Source: FCB group bacterium
Lineage (GTDB): Bacteria > Fidelibacterota > Marinisomatia > Marinisomatales > J089
Assembly (NCBI GenBank): GCA_013152835.1
Contig: JAADFQ010000129.1
Span: forward strand, 1 to 49,006
DNA: 49,006 nucleotides
Direction of reading: 5' to 3'
The notes below the pieces were generated by a model. That model searched no databases. It was not told the origin of the DNA and was given only the letters and a program-made list of their open reading frames with translations. A program made the position numbers and the translations under genes. Below are positions 25,745-35,214 of this stretch, piece by piece (the first letter of the stretch is position 1; every line of letters begins with the position of its first letter).

Positions 25745-28261
25745 TCAATTGATAATCCCGATTTTGAGAATTTTTTCTTCTGTTTTAATTCCTGCATAGG
25801 CAGTAACCCGAACAAAATACACGCCGGGTTCCACATCACCTACATCCCACACTAATTCTTGTGGCAAAATCGGTTCCGGATTTTCCATTGTCCAACGTTT
25901 TACAAAATATCCGGATAAGGAATAAACAGTTATCTCCACCTTATCAGCTTCACTGGTTGTATATCGCAGCGTAACCCGTCCTTCTTTGGCCGGATTGGGA
26001 TAAGCATAGGTTTGGGATCGAAGAAGAAGTTGGTTTTCGCCAGAACTCTTTGCCGGGTATTCTCCATAGACGGTACGACTATGAAATACATTGTTATCCG
26101 GCAATAGCCAACCGCTCTCATCTTCCGGAAAATCGGAAATGACCCAGGAGCTATATCGACAGACCAACACGGAATGGCCCTGATAATTCGCAATTTGCTC
26201 CAACCGATCGGCAGGATCGACACCAATCGTCAGTTGCCGACGACCGTTTCCTCCCCAAACCGTAATGACGCCGCTGGAATCCTGGGTAACGATTTCCCTC
26301 CCGGCGGTTTCTAATATATCCCCGGCGAGAACCACCTCTGCATTCCCCACAGAGATCGGGAATCCGGATAATAAGGTAAAATTGATGTCAAAAACGTACA
26401 GCTTCCCTTCCTTAGAAAGCGCAATTATATCCGGGAGTTGATCGTCATTGATATCCGCCGCCAGAATTTGTGAAAACCGGACCGAAGAGAATCCGGTCGC
26501 TTGTGGTGGTAAACTTCTATCAATCCCCCCGGTAGTATTAATTGTAAATATAGGTATCGGGTCCAATGATAGAATTGAACTTGAATCCTGTATATCAAAA
26601 ACTACCGAGTGTCCAGGATCCGGCCACCAGTAGTTCAATGCTTCATAAATACTATCTTTGTCGACGGTAATAATATCCGTCGGATAAAAAAGCCGGATCC
26701 GATTACTGTTTTGATCACCTTTAATATAATAATCGGTTCCATTTACAGAGACAGATTGTTCCCATTCCCGGGAAAATTGTTGGTTGTCGGAAAGCCAGCG
26801 ATAACTTGTTATCCTGATTGAATCTTCAGTGGCTTCAACAACTGCTAACTGATTTTGGGGATAAGACCCAGTCTGAACGAGGGTGAGTTCACCCATAATT
26901 GGACTGTGAAATACGTTCAATTGATTCAGATTATCCATTGTCCATAGCCGGTTTTCACCACCAATAATTTCGGCATTTCCATCCTGATCAAAATCATAAA
27001 TCAGACGTATCGGTTCATCCAAATCGGACAGTTCCGGTATTTTTCGTCCGTTTCGGAAGAGAAAAGACATGGTATCCGCCGGCGGGCCGATGCTGTCAAT
27101 TATCACGTAGGACTCGGCGCCGGAATTGGTCCGCGTATCGGGATAGGTCAGTGGGCCAAAGCGGGGATAGCCTCCGGCGGCGCCCGGATTCACCCGTTCA
27201 TGTTCCCGATTACCTTTAAACCATAGATCCCCGAAATAACCGGCAGAGGGATCGGCCGTTAAGAAAATGTTCGGATAACCAATATCCTGTGCACCGTCGG
27301 CTTCCTCCAGATCGACGCCACGATTTTGTTTATCGCCATTGATCGTATAATGATCCATTCCGTTCTGAATCCGGGCTTCATCCACATGCCAGATCAACAA
27401 TCCAGTCCCCGGGAGGCCCAGGTCATAATTATCAAACCCTGTGATGACTCCGGTTAGTGAATCGGTCGTATGCGGTACCGAATCCAGGATAATCTCTACC
27501 AGGGGCGGCGAAGTACCGGTCTGTTCCCACATCCGATAGCGTGTAGAATCCAAATTGACACCGGGTCGCCAGGCATTATCCCGGGCTTCAATCAGGAAAT
27601 ATTCATCCGATGTCAGGGCAATTTTCACGGCATTGCCTTCCGATCTTGCCGGAAGTTGAACATTTTCCGGCGCGTGAACAACCTGCGGAGTTTCCCATTC
27701 TGCAAACATCCGGGACCAGATATCAGGCGGGGAAGGAATTAAACCTCGTCCGTTATTGGAGCCCTGGTCCATGAGGGAAAACACGCCCACACCGGACGCC
27801 CCCGTTTCCGTGTACCAGAGAGGCGGTAAACCCAGGGCAAAGCCGGTCATTAACGCAAAAGTTCCGGTTAAAGCATATTGAAAATCGCAGGGTTCTGACG
27901 CGTCTAATAAGGGGTTTGATTCGGAATACAGTAAATGATTCTGGGTTTCCGGTAAAATCACGCCCTGGGTGACGGTAGCGTCGCCAATTACCAACGACCC
28001 GGAACCGGTGGCAGCCAGCAGCATCGCCGGATCAACAAATGTAGACGGAATATCTTCCGGAGTCGGATCTAGAAAGGGAAGCGAAAAATCCTGTCCGATT
28101 CCGGCGTGAAAGATGACAATAACATCCGGGATTGAAAAATCGATCTGATCCTCAGTATAGGCCGCATCCAGCGCATCTTTGAATAATTCAACCAGGCCGT
28201 GCATCCTGAACTTCCGGTTCATTGTAAGGATTGTAATAGGACATGGAATGTGGTAATACAT
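25745..28261 (-). CDS. M6-peptidase-like secreted protein, main part, with T9SS/FlgD-like tail
   Basis: This frame of 838 residues carries the body of a protein whose N-terminus is encoded by the 28188-28604 frame. The family-typical DVIVIFHAGIGQDFS is at 46-60 and GASGVGVFSLMDQG at 154-167. Where M6 proteases have HExxH before ALGLP, this has LMTGF (137-141), so zinc binding seems lost. The middle holds FG-GAP/propeller-like repeats (ILAADINDDQLPDIIALSKE). The C-terminus, from YPNPAKEGRVTLRY to the end, resembles a FlgD-Ig or type IX secretion sorting domain. The first ATG (28261) has no ribosome-binding site and encodes non-family residues, so it is not a real start. The function may be binding rather than proteolysis. 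Confidence 0.8.
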   Translation of the reverse strand: MYYHIPCPITILTMNRKFRMHGLVELFKDALDAAYTEDQIDFSIPDVIVIFHAGIGQDFSLPFLDPTPEDIPSTFVDPAMLLAATGSGSLVIGDATVTQGVILPETQNHLLYSESNPLLDASEPCDFQYALTGTFALMTGFALGLPPLWYTETGASGVGVFSLMDQGSNNGRGLIPSPPDIWSRMFAEWETPQVVHAPENVQLPARSEGNAVKIALTSDEYFLIEARDNAWRPGVNLDSTRYRMWEQTGTSPPLVEIILDSVPHTTDSLTGVITGFDNYDLGLPGTGLLIWHVDEARIQNGMDHYTINGDKQNRGVDLEEADGAQDIGYPNIFLTADPSAGYFGDLWFKGNREHERVNPGAAGGYPRFGPLTYPDTRTNSGAESYVIIDSIGPPADTMSFLFRNGRKIPELSDLDEPIRLIYDFDQDGNAEIIGGENRLWTMDNLNQLNVFHSPIMGELTLVQTGSYPQNQLAVVEATEDSIRITSYRWLSDNQQFSREWEQSVSVNGTDYYIKGDQNSNRIRLFYPTDIITVDKDSIYEALNYWWPDPGHSVVFDIQDSSSILSLDPIPIFTINTTGGIDRSLPPQATGFSSVRFSQILAADINDDQLPDIIALSKEGKLYVFDINFTLLSGFPISVGNAEVVLAGDILETAGREIVTQDSSGVITVWGGNGRRQLTIGVDPADRLEQIANYQGHSVLVCRYSSWVISDFPEDESGWLLPDNNVFHSRTVYGEYPAKSSGENQLLLRSQTYAYPNPAKEGRVTLRYTTSEADKVEITVYSLSGYFVKRWTMENPEPILPQELVWDVGDVEPGVYFVRVTAYAGIKTEEKILKIGIIN

Positions 28262-28604
28262 AAACGGTGTTGTTGGATATGGGGAACACCTCTGATTGGT
28301 CCATGTCCAATCCCAGTTTATTATAACTCACCGATCTGAAATAGTGGTCAATGGCCTGGTAATGGCTCAGGAAATAATTTCGGTCGTGAGGCGGTGGATC
28401 GAGGGTATAACGACCACACGTATCAAAATCCGTATTTATTAAAAACGTACCGTCACCGGTGGTCCCTGGTGAGTCATCCGGCTCAAATGCCACCCGGACA
28501 CCATAGACGATTTTATTGCCTGTCAGATCAGACGCCCAAATCAAAGACGAAATAATCCAGACGACGAACACGATGGCCCGGACTATGAACATGACATATT
28601 TCAA
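28188..28604 (-). CDS. M6-peptidase-like secreted protein, N-terminal part in another frame
   Basis: This 138-residue frame has a signal peptide (about 1-24) and the start of a secreted M6-type protein, with YFLSHYQAIDHYFRSVSYNK and YVLPHSMSYYNPYNEP. After VQDA it runs into a stop at 28188-28190. The homologous continuation (GLVELFKDALDAA) is in the neighbouring frame. Removing the A from GATGCACGGCC near 28200 would restore GAT GCC GGC CTG and a single product of about 950 residues. Either a one-base error or mutation or a real frameshift exists here. It begins 9 bases after the PorV-like stop codon. Confidence 0.75.
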   Translation of the reverse strand: MKYVMFIVRAIVFVVWIISSLIWASDLTGNKIVYGVRVAFEPDDSPGTTGDGTFLINTDFDTCGRYTLDPPPHDRNYFLSHYQAIDHYFRSVSYNKLGLDMDQSEVFPISNNTVYVLPHSMSYYNPYNEPEVQDARPG

Positions 28605-28613
28605 TGGATTATA

Positions 28614-29981
28614 TTAAAATTCCCAGCCGAGGGAAAATCGCATCGTATTGGTCAAGGGATGTCCCGGAGGGCCGGAAGTATATCCAAAATCAAATCCATA
28701 TCCGGCAAACCGAAGTCCGATCCCAAAAGTGGGATTATATATTTTTCCGGTCTTATCGTATAGATATCCTGTTCGCAGCGCGAAATAATTGGAATACCAG
28801 TATTCCAGACCGATGTGATGGACCAGTTGATCCACTTCATTCATGATCGTCCGGTCTTTTGCGGACCCCACTTCTTTTTGGCCATATTGATTATAGATAC
28901 CCCAACCCGCATCGCCATATTCTAAACCATTGGCAGGGTCGGCACCGGCGACAACAATTTCGCCTTCATCCAGATCAATTTTGCCATTATTATTATTATC
29001 CTGCCAATCATAGCCGCCAATGATTCGATCGTTAGAACCACTGGAAGTGGACCGGTCAATGTCACCACCTAAAAGCCAATCATCAACCCAGGAAGTGAAA
29101 ATCGCTAAATATATCGGATCCGTGTGAGCGATCTCTTTCTTTCCTTCTTTATTGTAATCGGCATTTTTTGTCGATTGATGTCCATATTCATCGTAACCAC
29201 CAATAGCGCCGTTTCCATCCCAATCCATATCCGGATAACTGGCCACCAGGATTTTCTGGATATCGTACGAAAAATTAAGCCGGTTGTATTTAGACTTGAG
29301 AAGCTTGAGATTCATTCCCACGGTAAGATTGGTCGGTTGCGGATCGGCCTGGGCCGGATCAATAAAAGATACCTTAGGGCCAATATTGGTGATGGTGGCA
29401 CCGAAATCTAATCGTGATCCCAATAAATCTTTTCTGAGATAACCGATATCAAAACCAAAATCGGTGGAAGTCCCTTTCCCCTTTTCGGCTCCGGCTCCCT
29501 GCTCAGCCAAATGCTGATAGGAGACCTTAACATTGAGTCCAAAAGAAGATTTTTTCGAAAGCAAGGCGCTATACGACCCGGCAAACGCCATCATATAACT
29601 GGTAAAGGTGCCTAAATTCTGACCGGTTTCATCGGTTCGAATCTGCTGTCCCAATCCAAGATAGATCAGGTGGCCGCCTACCGTCCCCAGATTGGGAATT
29701 TCGTGACGCATGGTAAAAAAGTCGTAGTATAAATCGTCTGCCAGGTTCGGTAACCAATTCACATGCATCAGGCCTAATTCCGTACCTTTCAGGAATCCAA
29801 GACCGGCCGGGTTCCAGTACGATGCGTAAGCATCATCGGCAATAGCGACTTGACTCTCGCCCATGCCTCCGGCACGCGCTCCAGGCGCAATTAATAAAAA
29901 TATCGCACCTGCTTCGCTTTGCGCGGACAGGCCGGACAGGGTTATGAGAAGAAGCGCACCTTTGGTGAACATTGATTTCAT
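28614..29981 (-). CDS. PorV/PorQ-like outer-membrane beta-barrel with two EF-hand-like loops
   Basis: The 455-residue product has a signal peptide (about 1-21) and the N-terminal region typical of PorV/PorQ proteins (GARAGGMGESQVAIADDAYASYWNPAGLG). The rest is beta-rich and ends with a barrel-like terminal F (MRFSLGWEF). PorV is the outer-membrane shuttle of type IX secretion, fitting the T9SS-like tail of the next gene. Two calcium-binding-like loops stand out: D253-W-D-G-N-G-A-I-G-G-Y-D264 and D328-N-N-N-N-G-K-I-D-L-D-E339. They are insertions within the barrel region. It is the first gene of a minus-strand run that continues into the M6-like gene. Confidence 0.88.
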   Translation of the reverse strand: MKSMFTKGALLLITLSGLSAQSEAGAIFLLIAPGARAGGMGESQVAIADDAYASYWNPAGLGFLKGTELGLMHVNWLPNLADDLYYDFFTMRHEIPNLGTVGGHLIYLGLGQQIRTDETGQNLGTFTSYMMAFAGSYSALLSKKSSFGLNVKVSYQHLAEQGAGAEKGKGTSTDFGFDIGYLRKDLLGSRLDFGATITNIGPKVSFIDPAQADPQPTNLTVGMNLKLLKSKYNRLNFSYDIQKILVASYPDMDWDGNGAIGGYDEYGHQSTKNADYNKEGKKEIAHTDPIYLAIFTSWVDDWLLGGDIDRSTSSGSNDRIIGGYDWQDNNNNGKIDLDEGEIVVAGADPANGLEYGDAGWGIYNQYGQKEVGSAKDRTIMNEVDQLVHHIGLEYWYSNYFALRTGYLYDKTGKIYNPTFGIGLRFAGYGFDFGYTSGPPGHPLTNTMRFSLGWEF

Positions 29982-30066
29982 TGTTTCTAATCTCCGATTT
30001 TATTTGGGCTCCCTTTCGGGAATCTGTTAGCAAGGTGCGATATGCTTCTCCTATAAATTGGCGGCG

Positions 30067-30096
30067 AATCTATTTCCCACATTTGGTAGCAGTCAA
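30067..30096 (-). promoter_or_regulatory. Candidate sigma-70-like promoter for the PorV-like gene
   Basis: On the minus strand TTGACT (30091-30096) is followed after 18 bases by TAGATT (30067-30072). The first hexamer is one base from the consensus and the second two bases from it. It lies 86 bases upstream of the PorV-like ATG in the 148-base gap after the TRAP gene, where a start of transcription is expected. Confidence 0.4.
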
Positions 30097-30129
30097 GTAA
30101 TGAATCTTCATCCTATTTTGTTCCGTAAT

Positions 30130-31959
30130 TTACCGAAGAAAGAACAAACTCAGAATAGGGATATATGTGATGGCAAGCACAACGGCGAGACGGATCAAAA
30201 AGAAAGGGAGCGTCGCTTTATAAATAACGGGCATACTTTTATCAAACCGATATGCGGACAAAAATAAATTCATTCCAACCGGCGGTGTCAGAAAACCGAG
30301 CTCCAGGTTGGCCAGAAATATTACGGCTAGGTGAACGGGATGAATTCCAAAATGGGTGCTCAGAGGAACAATCAGCGGTACAATCACGATAATCGCTGAG
30401 AAAATATCCATCAGACAACCGACCAGGAGAAGTAATAAGTTTAAAAACAACAGGAACAGGTACGGAGAATGAATTGTCGATTTTACAAAACTCAGCAATT
30501 TCATGGGCACCTGGGCATCCACGAGGAAACTGGTTAATCCCATGGCAACACCAAGAATAATCAATACTCCGCCTATCAACGTAGCACACTCCACAATAAT
30601 TCGCGGTAATTGATTCCACGATATATCCCGGTAAACAATCATTTCTATGATCAACACATAAAAGACAGTCACGGCTGCCGTTTCCACCAGGGTCATGAAT
30701 CCACCGAATATACCAATAAGAATAAGGATTGGTAGGGCTAGTTCCCATTTCGCCGACCAGAGAACCGATACGATATGGCGCCAATTATGCGATACGGAAG
30801 AAGATTGTTGATTTTTTTCCTGAAATAAAGCCCAGCCAGCAATGGACACAACTAACAAAACACCGGGTATGGCTCCCCCGATAAAGACATCCTTTACCGA
30901 TACTCCGGCCGTAACACCAAAGATAATTGCCGGTAGACTGGGGGGGAACAGGAGTCCCAACGAACCGGCGACCGTAATCAACCCCAGTGAGAATTGGTCT
31001 GAATAGCCTTCTTTTTTCAGTAAGGGATAGAGTAATCCGCCCAGGGCCAGAATCGTCACACCTGAACCACCCGTCAAGGCGGTAAAAAACCCGCTTAATA
31101 CGACCACAACAATGGGGGTGCCCCCCGGTATCCATCCGAACAACGTACGAAAGACCTCAAAAAGACGTTGCGAAGCCTTGCTCTCGGCCAATAAGTATCC
31201 GGCAAGGGTAAACAAAGGCAACGTCGGTAACGTGGGTGAAACGACAATCCGGTAGGATTCAGCCGGGATGGAACTGGCCGGCGTTCCGTTCCACCAGAAC
31301 AGAACCAGCGCTATGCCACCGAGACCGACAAAAATGGGCGCGCCGAATACCAGAGCCGTCAATATTGAAAGGCAGGCGAATAAAACAATGATCAGCGTTG
31401 GCTGCAGAGCTTCAATAACCAGAAGAAGAATAATGGCCATAGCGATCATCAGAAAGGACGCTCGGAATACGCGCTGATTGCCGCTTTTTAGAAATATCTG
31501 AATCGCAATAAGACCATATCCCAGAGGCATAATAATTTGTGCCACCCATCGAGGCAGATTCGGTGCAATATCGATGGGATATAAGAATTCCCAGCGTATT
31601 AAATCCAGACTTCCCCACAGTAATCCAATGACCACGAGAAAGGAAACAATCTTTGCAAACCAGCGCCAGCCATTGAATGACTCTTCCGGTTGAAACAGCG
31701 GACGCGTTGTTAAGGCCAGCATCTTCCCCTGTCTCATGGCCAGAATAGCACCGATAAATCCGATCCACAAGGTAAGATGCTGAACAATCACCGGCGCTGC
31801 CGGGATACCCGGAATATGAATTATCCGGGAAACGACTTCCAGGGTGGGTATAAAAGCAATCAGGAAAAAGGCGCAGAGGGCCAAAATATCTTCCCCATAC
31901 CGGAGGCCGCTCACAAAAATCTGCGAACGGGAAGTACCAGACTGGGTAGGTTCATTCAT
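30130..31959 (-). CDS. TRAP transporter fused small and large membrane subunits (DctQ-DctM)
   Basis: The 609-residue protein combines a four-helix DctQ-like N-terminal part (about 1-165) with a DctM-like large permease (about 175-609, about 12 helices). Family-typical motifs include PTLPTLPLFTLAGYLLAES, ALTGGSGVTILALGGLLYP, GSLGLLFPPSLPAIIFG and the C-terminal FLTPPVGMNLFLSAYRFD. TRAP systems import carboxylates or similar solutes with a sodium gradient. Its start overlaps the dctP-like gene by 8 bases. The substrate cannot be told from sequence. Confidence 0.95.
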   Translation of the reverse strand: MNEPTQSGTSRSQIFVSGLRYGEDILALCAFFLIAFIPTLEVVSRIIHIPGIPAAPVIVQHLTLWIGFIGAILAMRQGKMLALTTRPLFQPEESFNGWRWFAKIVSFLVVIGLLWGSLDLIRWEFLYPIDIAPNLPRWVAQIIMPLGYGLIAIQIFLKSGNQRVFRASFLMIAMAIILLLVIEALQPTLIIVLFACLSILTALVFGAPIFVGLGGIALVLFWWNGTPASSIPAESYRIVVSPTLPTLPLFTLAGYLLAESKASQRLFEVFRTLFGWIPGGTPIVVVVLSGFFTALTGGSGVTILALGGLLYPLLKKEGYSDQFSLGLITVAGSLGLLFPPSLPAIIFGVTAGVSVKDVFIGGAIPGVLLVVSIAGWALFQEKNQQSSSVSHNWRHIVSVLWSAKWELALPILILIGIFGGFMTLVETAAVTVFYVLIIEMIVYRDISWNQLPRIIVECATLIGGVLIILGVAMGLTSFLVDAQVPMKLLSFVKSTIHSPYLFLLFLNLLLLLVGCLMDIFSAIIVIVPLIVPLSTHFGIHPVHLAVIFLANLELGFLTPPVGMNLFLSAYRFDKSMPVIYKATLPFFLIRLAVVLAITYIPILSLFFLR

Positions 31960-32938
31960 TCGATAAACTGAGCGTATCCAGTTTCATCAGAGTATCATAC
32001 ATTTTTTCCGAGATAAAGGAACCACGCAGTTCAGGATACCAACTGCGCACTAATTTTTTCCAGGTCGTATATTCTTCTTCAGTCGGATAAACCACGGTTA
32101 GGCCGTGTTCAACCATTGCATCAATGGCCTTCTGATCAGCAAATCGACCGGTGGCTTGGTGCTTCGCCCCTATTTCATGAGCGATATCCAATAGCGGTTG
32201 CTGATACTTTTCCGGAATTTGATTCCATTTCCGCTTATCCACCACCATGGCGGCAGTAACCAACCCCCATTTCATATATAACATGTGATTGGCCACTCCG
32301 AACCATTGGGACGACAGAGCAAATAAAGGGGTCGTTCCTACGGCATCGATTAGTCCTGTCTGGAGCCCGGACAAAGCATCTGTTGATGCCAGCGAAACGG
32401 ACTGAAAGCCGGCAGACTTCCATAACTCACTGGATTTAAAATCACCGGCCCAGGTGAATATTTTCAAGTCCCGGAGGTCATCCGGTGTCCGAATCTCCTT
32501 ATCCGTAAACCAGTACGCCCAACCAATATCAGCCCAATACAATAACTTAAATCCATTTTTATCGATTTGTTTTTCCAGGTCGGGAGAAATAATGGTACGA
32601 ATCCGGTCCACATCTTCATAATCCTGAAAATACATTGGCATGATGAAAGCATAGACATCGGGAGCCAACTCCGACAGGCCCTCGGTCGTGATACCGGCGG
32701 CATGAATTTGACCAATGCGCATCTTTCGGATCATATCCCGTTCATCACCCACAACCCCATTAGGGTAAATTCTCAGCACGACTTGTCCGTCGGTGGCTTC
32801 GGCCCATTGCTGCCCCATGGTGACAAGCTGACCGTACAATTCGGTACCTTCCGGAGCCAGTGTAGCGAGCTTGATGACAATTTTCTTGGGATAAGCCCAG
32901 GCACTAATTACCAGTAACCAAATAATCCAGCGTTTCAT
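31952..32938 (-). CDS. TRAP transporter substrate-binding protein, DctP family
   Basis: The 328-residue precursor has a signal peptide (about 1-17) and the DctP fold, beginning KIVIKLATLAPEGTELYGQL. The family-typical arginine region RIYPNGVVGDERDMIRKMRIGQI and the loop WADIGWAYWFTDKEIRTPDDLRDLK are clear. It binds the substrate for the fused permease. It follows the TatT-like lipoprotein by 7 bases. Organisms with TatT often use TRAP systems for hydrophobic or envelope ligands, which is inference here. Confidence 0.93.
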   Translation of the reverse strand: MKRWIIWLLVISAWAYPKKIVIKLATLAPEGTELYGQLVTMGQQWAEATDGQVVLRIYPNGVVGDERDMIRKMRIGQIHAAGITTEGLSELAPDVYAFIMPMYFQDYEDVDRIRTIISPDLEKQIDKNGFKLLYWADIGWAYWFTDKEIRTPDDLRDLKIFTWAGDFKSSELWKSAGFQSVSLASTDALSGLQTGLIDAVGTTPLFALSSQWFGVANHMLYMKWGLVTAAMVVDKRKWNQIPEKYQQPLLDIAHEIGAKHQATGRFADQKAIDAMVEHGLTVVYPTEEEYTTWKKLVRSWYPELRGSFISEKMYDTLMKLDTLSLSNE

Positions 32939-32945
32939 AGTATTC

Positions 32946-33860
32946 TCAGTAAAATAGTTCTTCTTCCCTGTTTAATAACCATTGAGCCCGGCGCTGCGCG
33001 ATAACGTTGGATAAGCGGTTGGATGGATTTGTATCTACGTCAAAGGAAAGCGCTTTTTCGAGTAAAGCGTGGAACTCTTCCCGATCCTGGTTTCTTACGG
33101 ACACTTTTTCCGCCAACGTCACCAGGATCGATACATCCTGTCCACTGGATGCTGTTAAGGCCTTTTGAAAATAATCACGGGCCCATGCCTCACCGTTCTT
33201 GCCCGCATCAGGTCGGGACAGTGACAACGAAATCATGGCTGAATAAAGACTTCCGTGATTCCATCCGGCATCGAGGTCCAATGCGCTTTCCATGAGTTTC
33301 ACGACTTCCGGAATTCGAATCACCATTTTCGGATCGCCCTGACTGGAAGCTATTTGTCCACCAAGAGCAGCGCCCGTCCAGTACAAAAGGGGAACATCCT
33401 TTTCAACGAATTGAATATCAGGATTTGAATTACCGCTAAGCCATTCAGGAAAACCGGGGTGTCTAATTTCCAGGGCGTGAAGGCCATAACCGGTTGCTCG
33501 TTCAAATAAAATACCGGCCCGTTGGTATTGCTCCAAGCCTCGTTGGTAATTATCCAATATTGTCCGGTCGGCTTCTTCCATAACGAAACCATACGTGTAC
33601 ATCGTGTAGGCACTGCAACCCAGTTCCAGTAAAGCCGTATTATTCGGATGCGTTTCGATCAGTGCATCAATAATTTTTAGATTGGTTGGGAAAGAAGCCG
33701 CCACCAGTTCCGGATCTTTTTCCGACATGGTTACATAGGTTAAATTGTCCAGGAAGGGATCTATCTTTCGTTTTAGTATCGCTGTCGGACTGCAACTATA
33801 GAGAAATAAAAAAGCAAAGATCAGAGAGGCTTGGCAGGATTTTTTAGGGGCGAATTCCAT
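32946..33860 (-). CDS. TatT-like lipoprotein of the TRAP transporter (TPR component)
   Basis: The 304-residue precursor has a lipoprotein signal with the lipobox ending at C23 (FLYSC). Helical repeats then resemble the TatT family (TP0956-like), which oligomerises and docks TRAP binding proteins. It opens the operon TatT-DctP-DctQM. Family-typical features are the early LIETHPNNTALLELGCSAYT and the late GWNHGSLYSAMISLSL and ALSFDVDTNPSNRLSN. It is 38 bases after the glyA stop. Confidence 0.85.
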   Translation of the reverse strand: MEFAPKKSCQASLIFAFLFLYSCSPTAILKRKIDPFLDNLTYVTMSEKDPELVAASFPTNLKIIDALIETHPNNTALLELGCSAYTMYTYGFVMEEADRTILDNYQRGLEQYQRAGILFERATGYGLHALEIRHPGFPEWLSGNSNPDIQFVEKDVPLLYWTGAALGGQIASSQGDPKMVIRIPEVVKLMESALDLDAGWNHGSLYSAMISLSLSRPDAGKNGEAWARDYFQKALTASSGQDVSILVTLAEKVSVRNQDREEFHALLEKALSFDVDTNPSNRLSNVIAQRRAQWLLNREEELFY

Positions 33861-33898
33861 ATCGGAATCTACGTTCCGATAGGTTTTTCAGTCTACGG

Positions 33899-35206
33899 TC
33901 ATTCGTCAAATAAATCCTGATAGAGAGGAAATCTATTACAGAGAATCTGCACTTCGTTGCGCACGTTCTGTTCTTCCTGTTCATCATCAGGATTCTTGAT
34001 AATCCGGTCGATCAGATTCACAATCGTTTTCATTTCGTCCACACCAAACCCGCGTGTTGTAACGGCCGGAGTACCGATGCGGATTCCGCTGGTAATAAAG
34101 GGTGAACGTTTATCGAAGGGAACCATATTTTTATTGACGGTAATACCCGCACGTTCCAACGCTTTTTCAGCCGCTTTTCCCGTTATCGCTTTATTGGTGA
34201 GATCGATTAAAACAAGATGGGTGTCGGTTCCGCCGGAAACCAGTTGATAATCTCTCGACAGAAATTCAGCGGCCATGGCTTGGGCATTGTCAATAATTTG
34301 CCGGCAGTAATCCCTGAAGCCAGGTGTCAGTGCCTCACCAAAAGCCACCGCTTTGGCGGCAATAATATGCATCAACGGTCCCCCCTGAATTCCCGGCATG
34401 ACCATGGAATCGAGGATTTCAGAAATATTTTTCACCCGGCCTGATTTAGGGGCGGTAAGACCGAACGGGTTCTCCCCGTCCTTCCCCACCATAATCATTC
34501 CACCGCGAGGTCCGCGCAGTGTCTTATGGGTCGTCGTGGTGACCACATCACAATAGGGCATCGGCGAGGGATGAAATCCCGTAGCAACCAGCCCGGCGGG
34601 ATGGGCAATATCGGCCATTAAGAAAGCGCCGACAGTATCCGCAACTTCATGAAATTGCTCAAATTCAATAAACCGGGGATAAGCGCTCCCTCCGCATATA
34701 ATGAGCCGGGGCTTGTGTTCCCGGGCCAACTTCATAACTTCGTCAAAATCGACGCGTCCCGTATCCGCATCTAAGTGATAGGGTATAATATTAAACAATT
34801 TGCCAGAAAAATTCACCGGGCTGCCGTGCGTGAGATGACCGCCATGGGCTAAATCCAAACCCATGATAGTCTCGCCGACCTTGACGAAAGTAAGTAAAGC
34901 GGCCATATTGGCCTGAGAACCGGAATGGGGCTGAACATTCACATATTCTGCATTAAACAAGCGGGATGCCCGTTCCCGGGCCAGATTTTCCGCTTCATCG
35001 ACGATATCACAACCACCATAATATCGTTTCCCGGGATAACCTTCGGCGTATTTGTTGGTCATCACGCCGCCAGCCATTTCCAGCACCGCACGACTTACAA
35101 AATTTTCGGAAGCGATCAATTCCAACGTATTATGCTCGCGCCCGATTTCTTTTTTCAGGATATTATAAGCCTGCGGGTCAGAAGCGGCCAGGGAAGCAAA
35201 AGACAT
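33899..35206 (-). CDS. glyA: Serine hydroxymethyltransferase
   Basis: GlyA interconverts serine and glycine and charges tetrahydrofolate with one carbon, using PLP. The 435-residue protein has [49 protein letters not shown] and [11 protein letters not shown]. The PLP lysine lies in [18 protein letters not shown]. It is complete and canonical. It lies between a TPR lipoprotein gene (8 bases upstream) and the TRAP operon, in an otherwise envelope-oriented stretch. Confidence 0.98.
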   Translation of the reverse strand: MSFASLAASDPQAYNILKKEIGREHNTLELIASENFVSRAVLEMAGGVMTNKYAEGYPGKRYYGGCDIVDEAENLARERASRLFNAEYVNVQPHSGSQANMAALLTFVKVGETIMGLDLAHGGHLTHGSPVNFSGKLFNIIPYHLDADTGRVDFDEVMKLAREHKPRLIICGGSAYPRFIEFEQFHEVADTVGAFLMADIAHPAGLVATGFHPSPMPYCDVVTTTTHKTLRGPRGGMIMVGKDGENPFGLTAPKSGRVKNISEILDSMVMPGIQGGPLMHIIAAKAVAFGEALTPGFRDYCRQIIDNAQAMAAEFLSRDYQLVSGGTDTHLVLIDLTNKAITGKAAEKALERAGITVNKNMVPFDKRSPFITSGIRIGTPAVTTRGFGVDEMKTIVNLIDRIIKNPDDEQEEQNVRNEVQILCNRFPLYQDLFDE

Positions 35207-35214
35207 TATTAAAT

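Noticed and set aside
28188-28261. ATG at 28261 as the start of an independent 838-residue protein
   Set aside because: No ribosome-binding site, no signal peptide, and the first 20 residues are the frame-shifted read of the upstream frame. The family match starts only at GLVELF.
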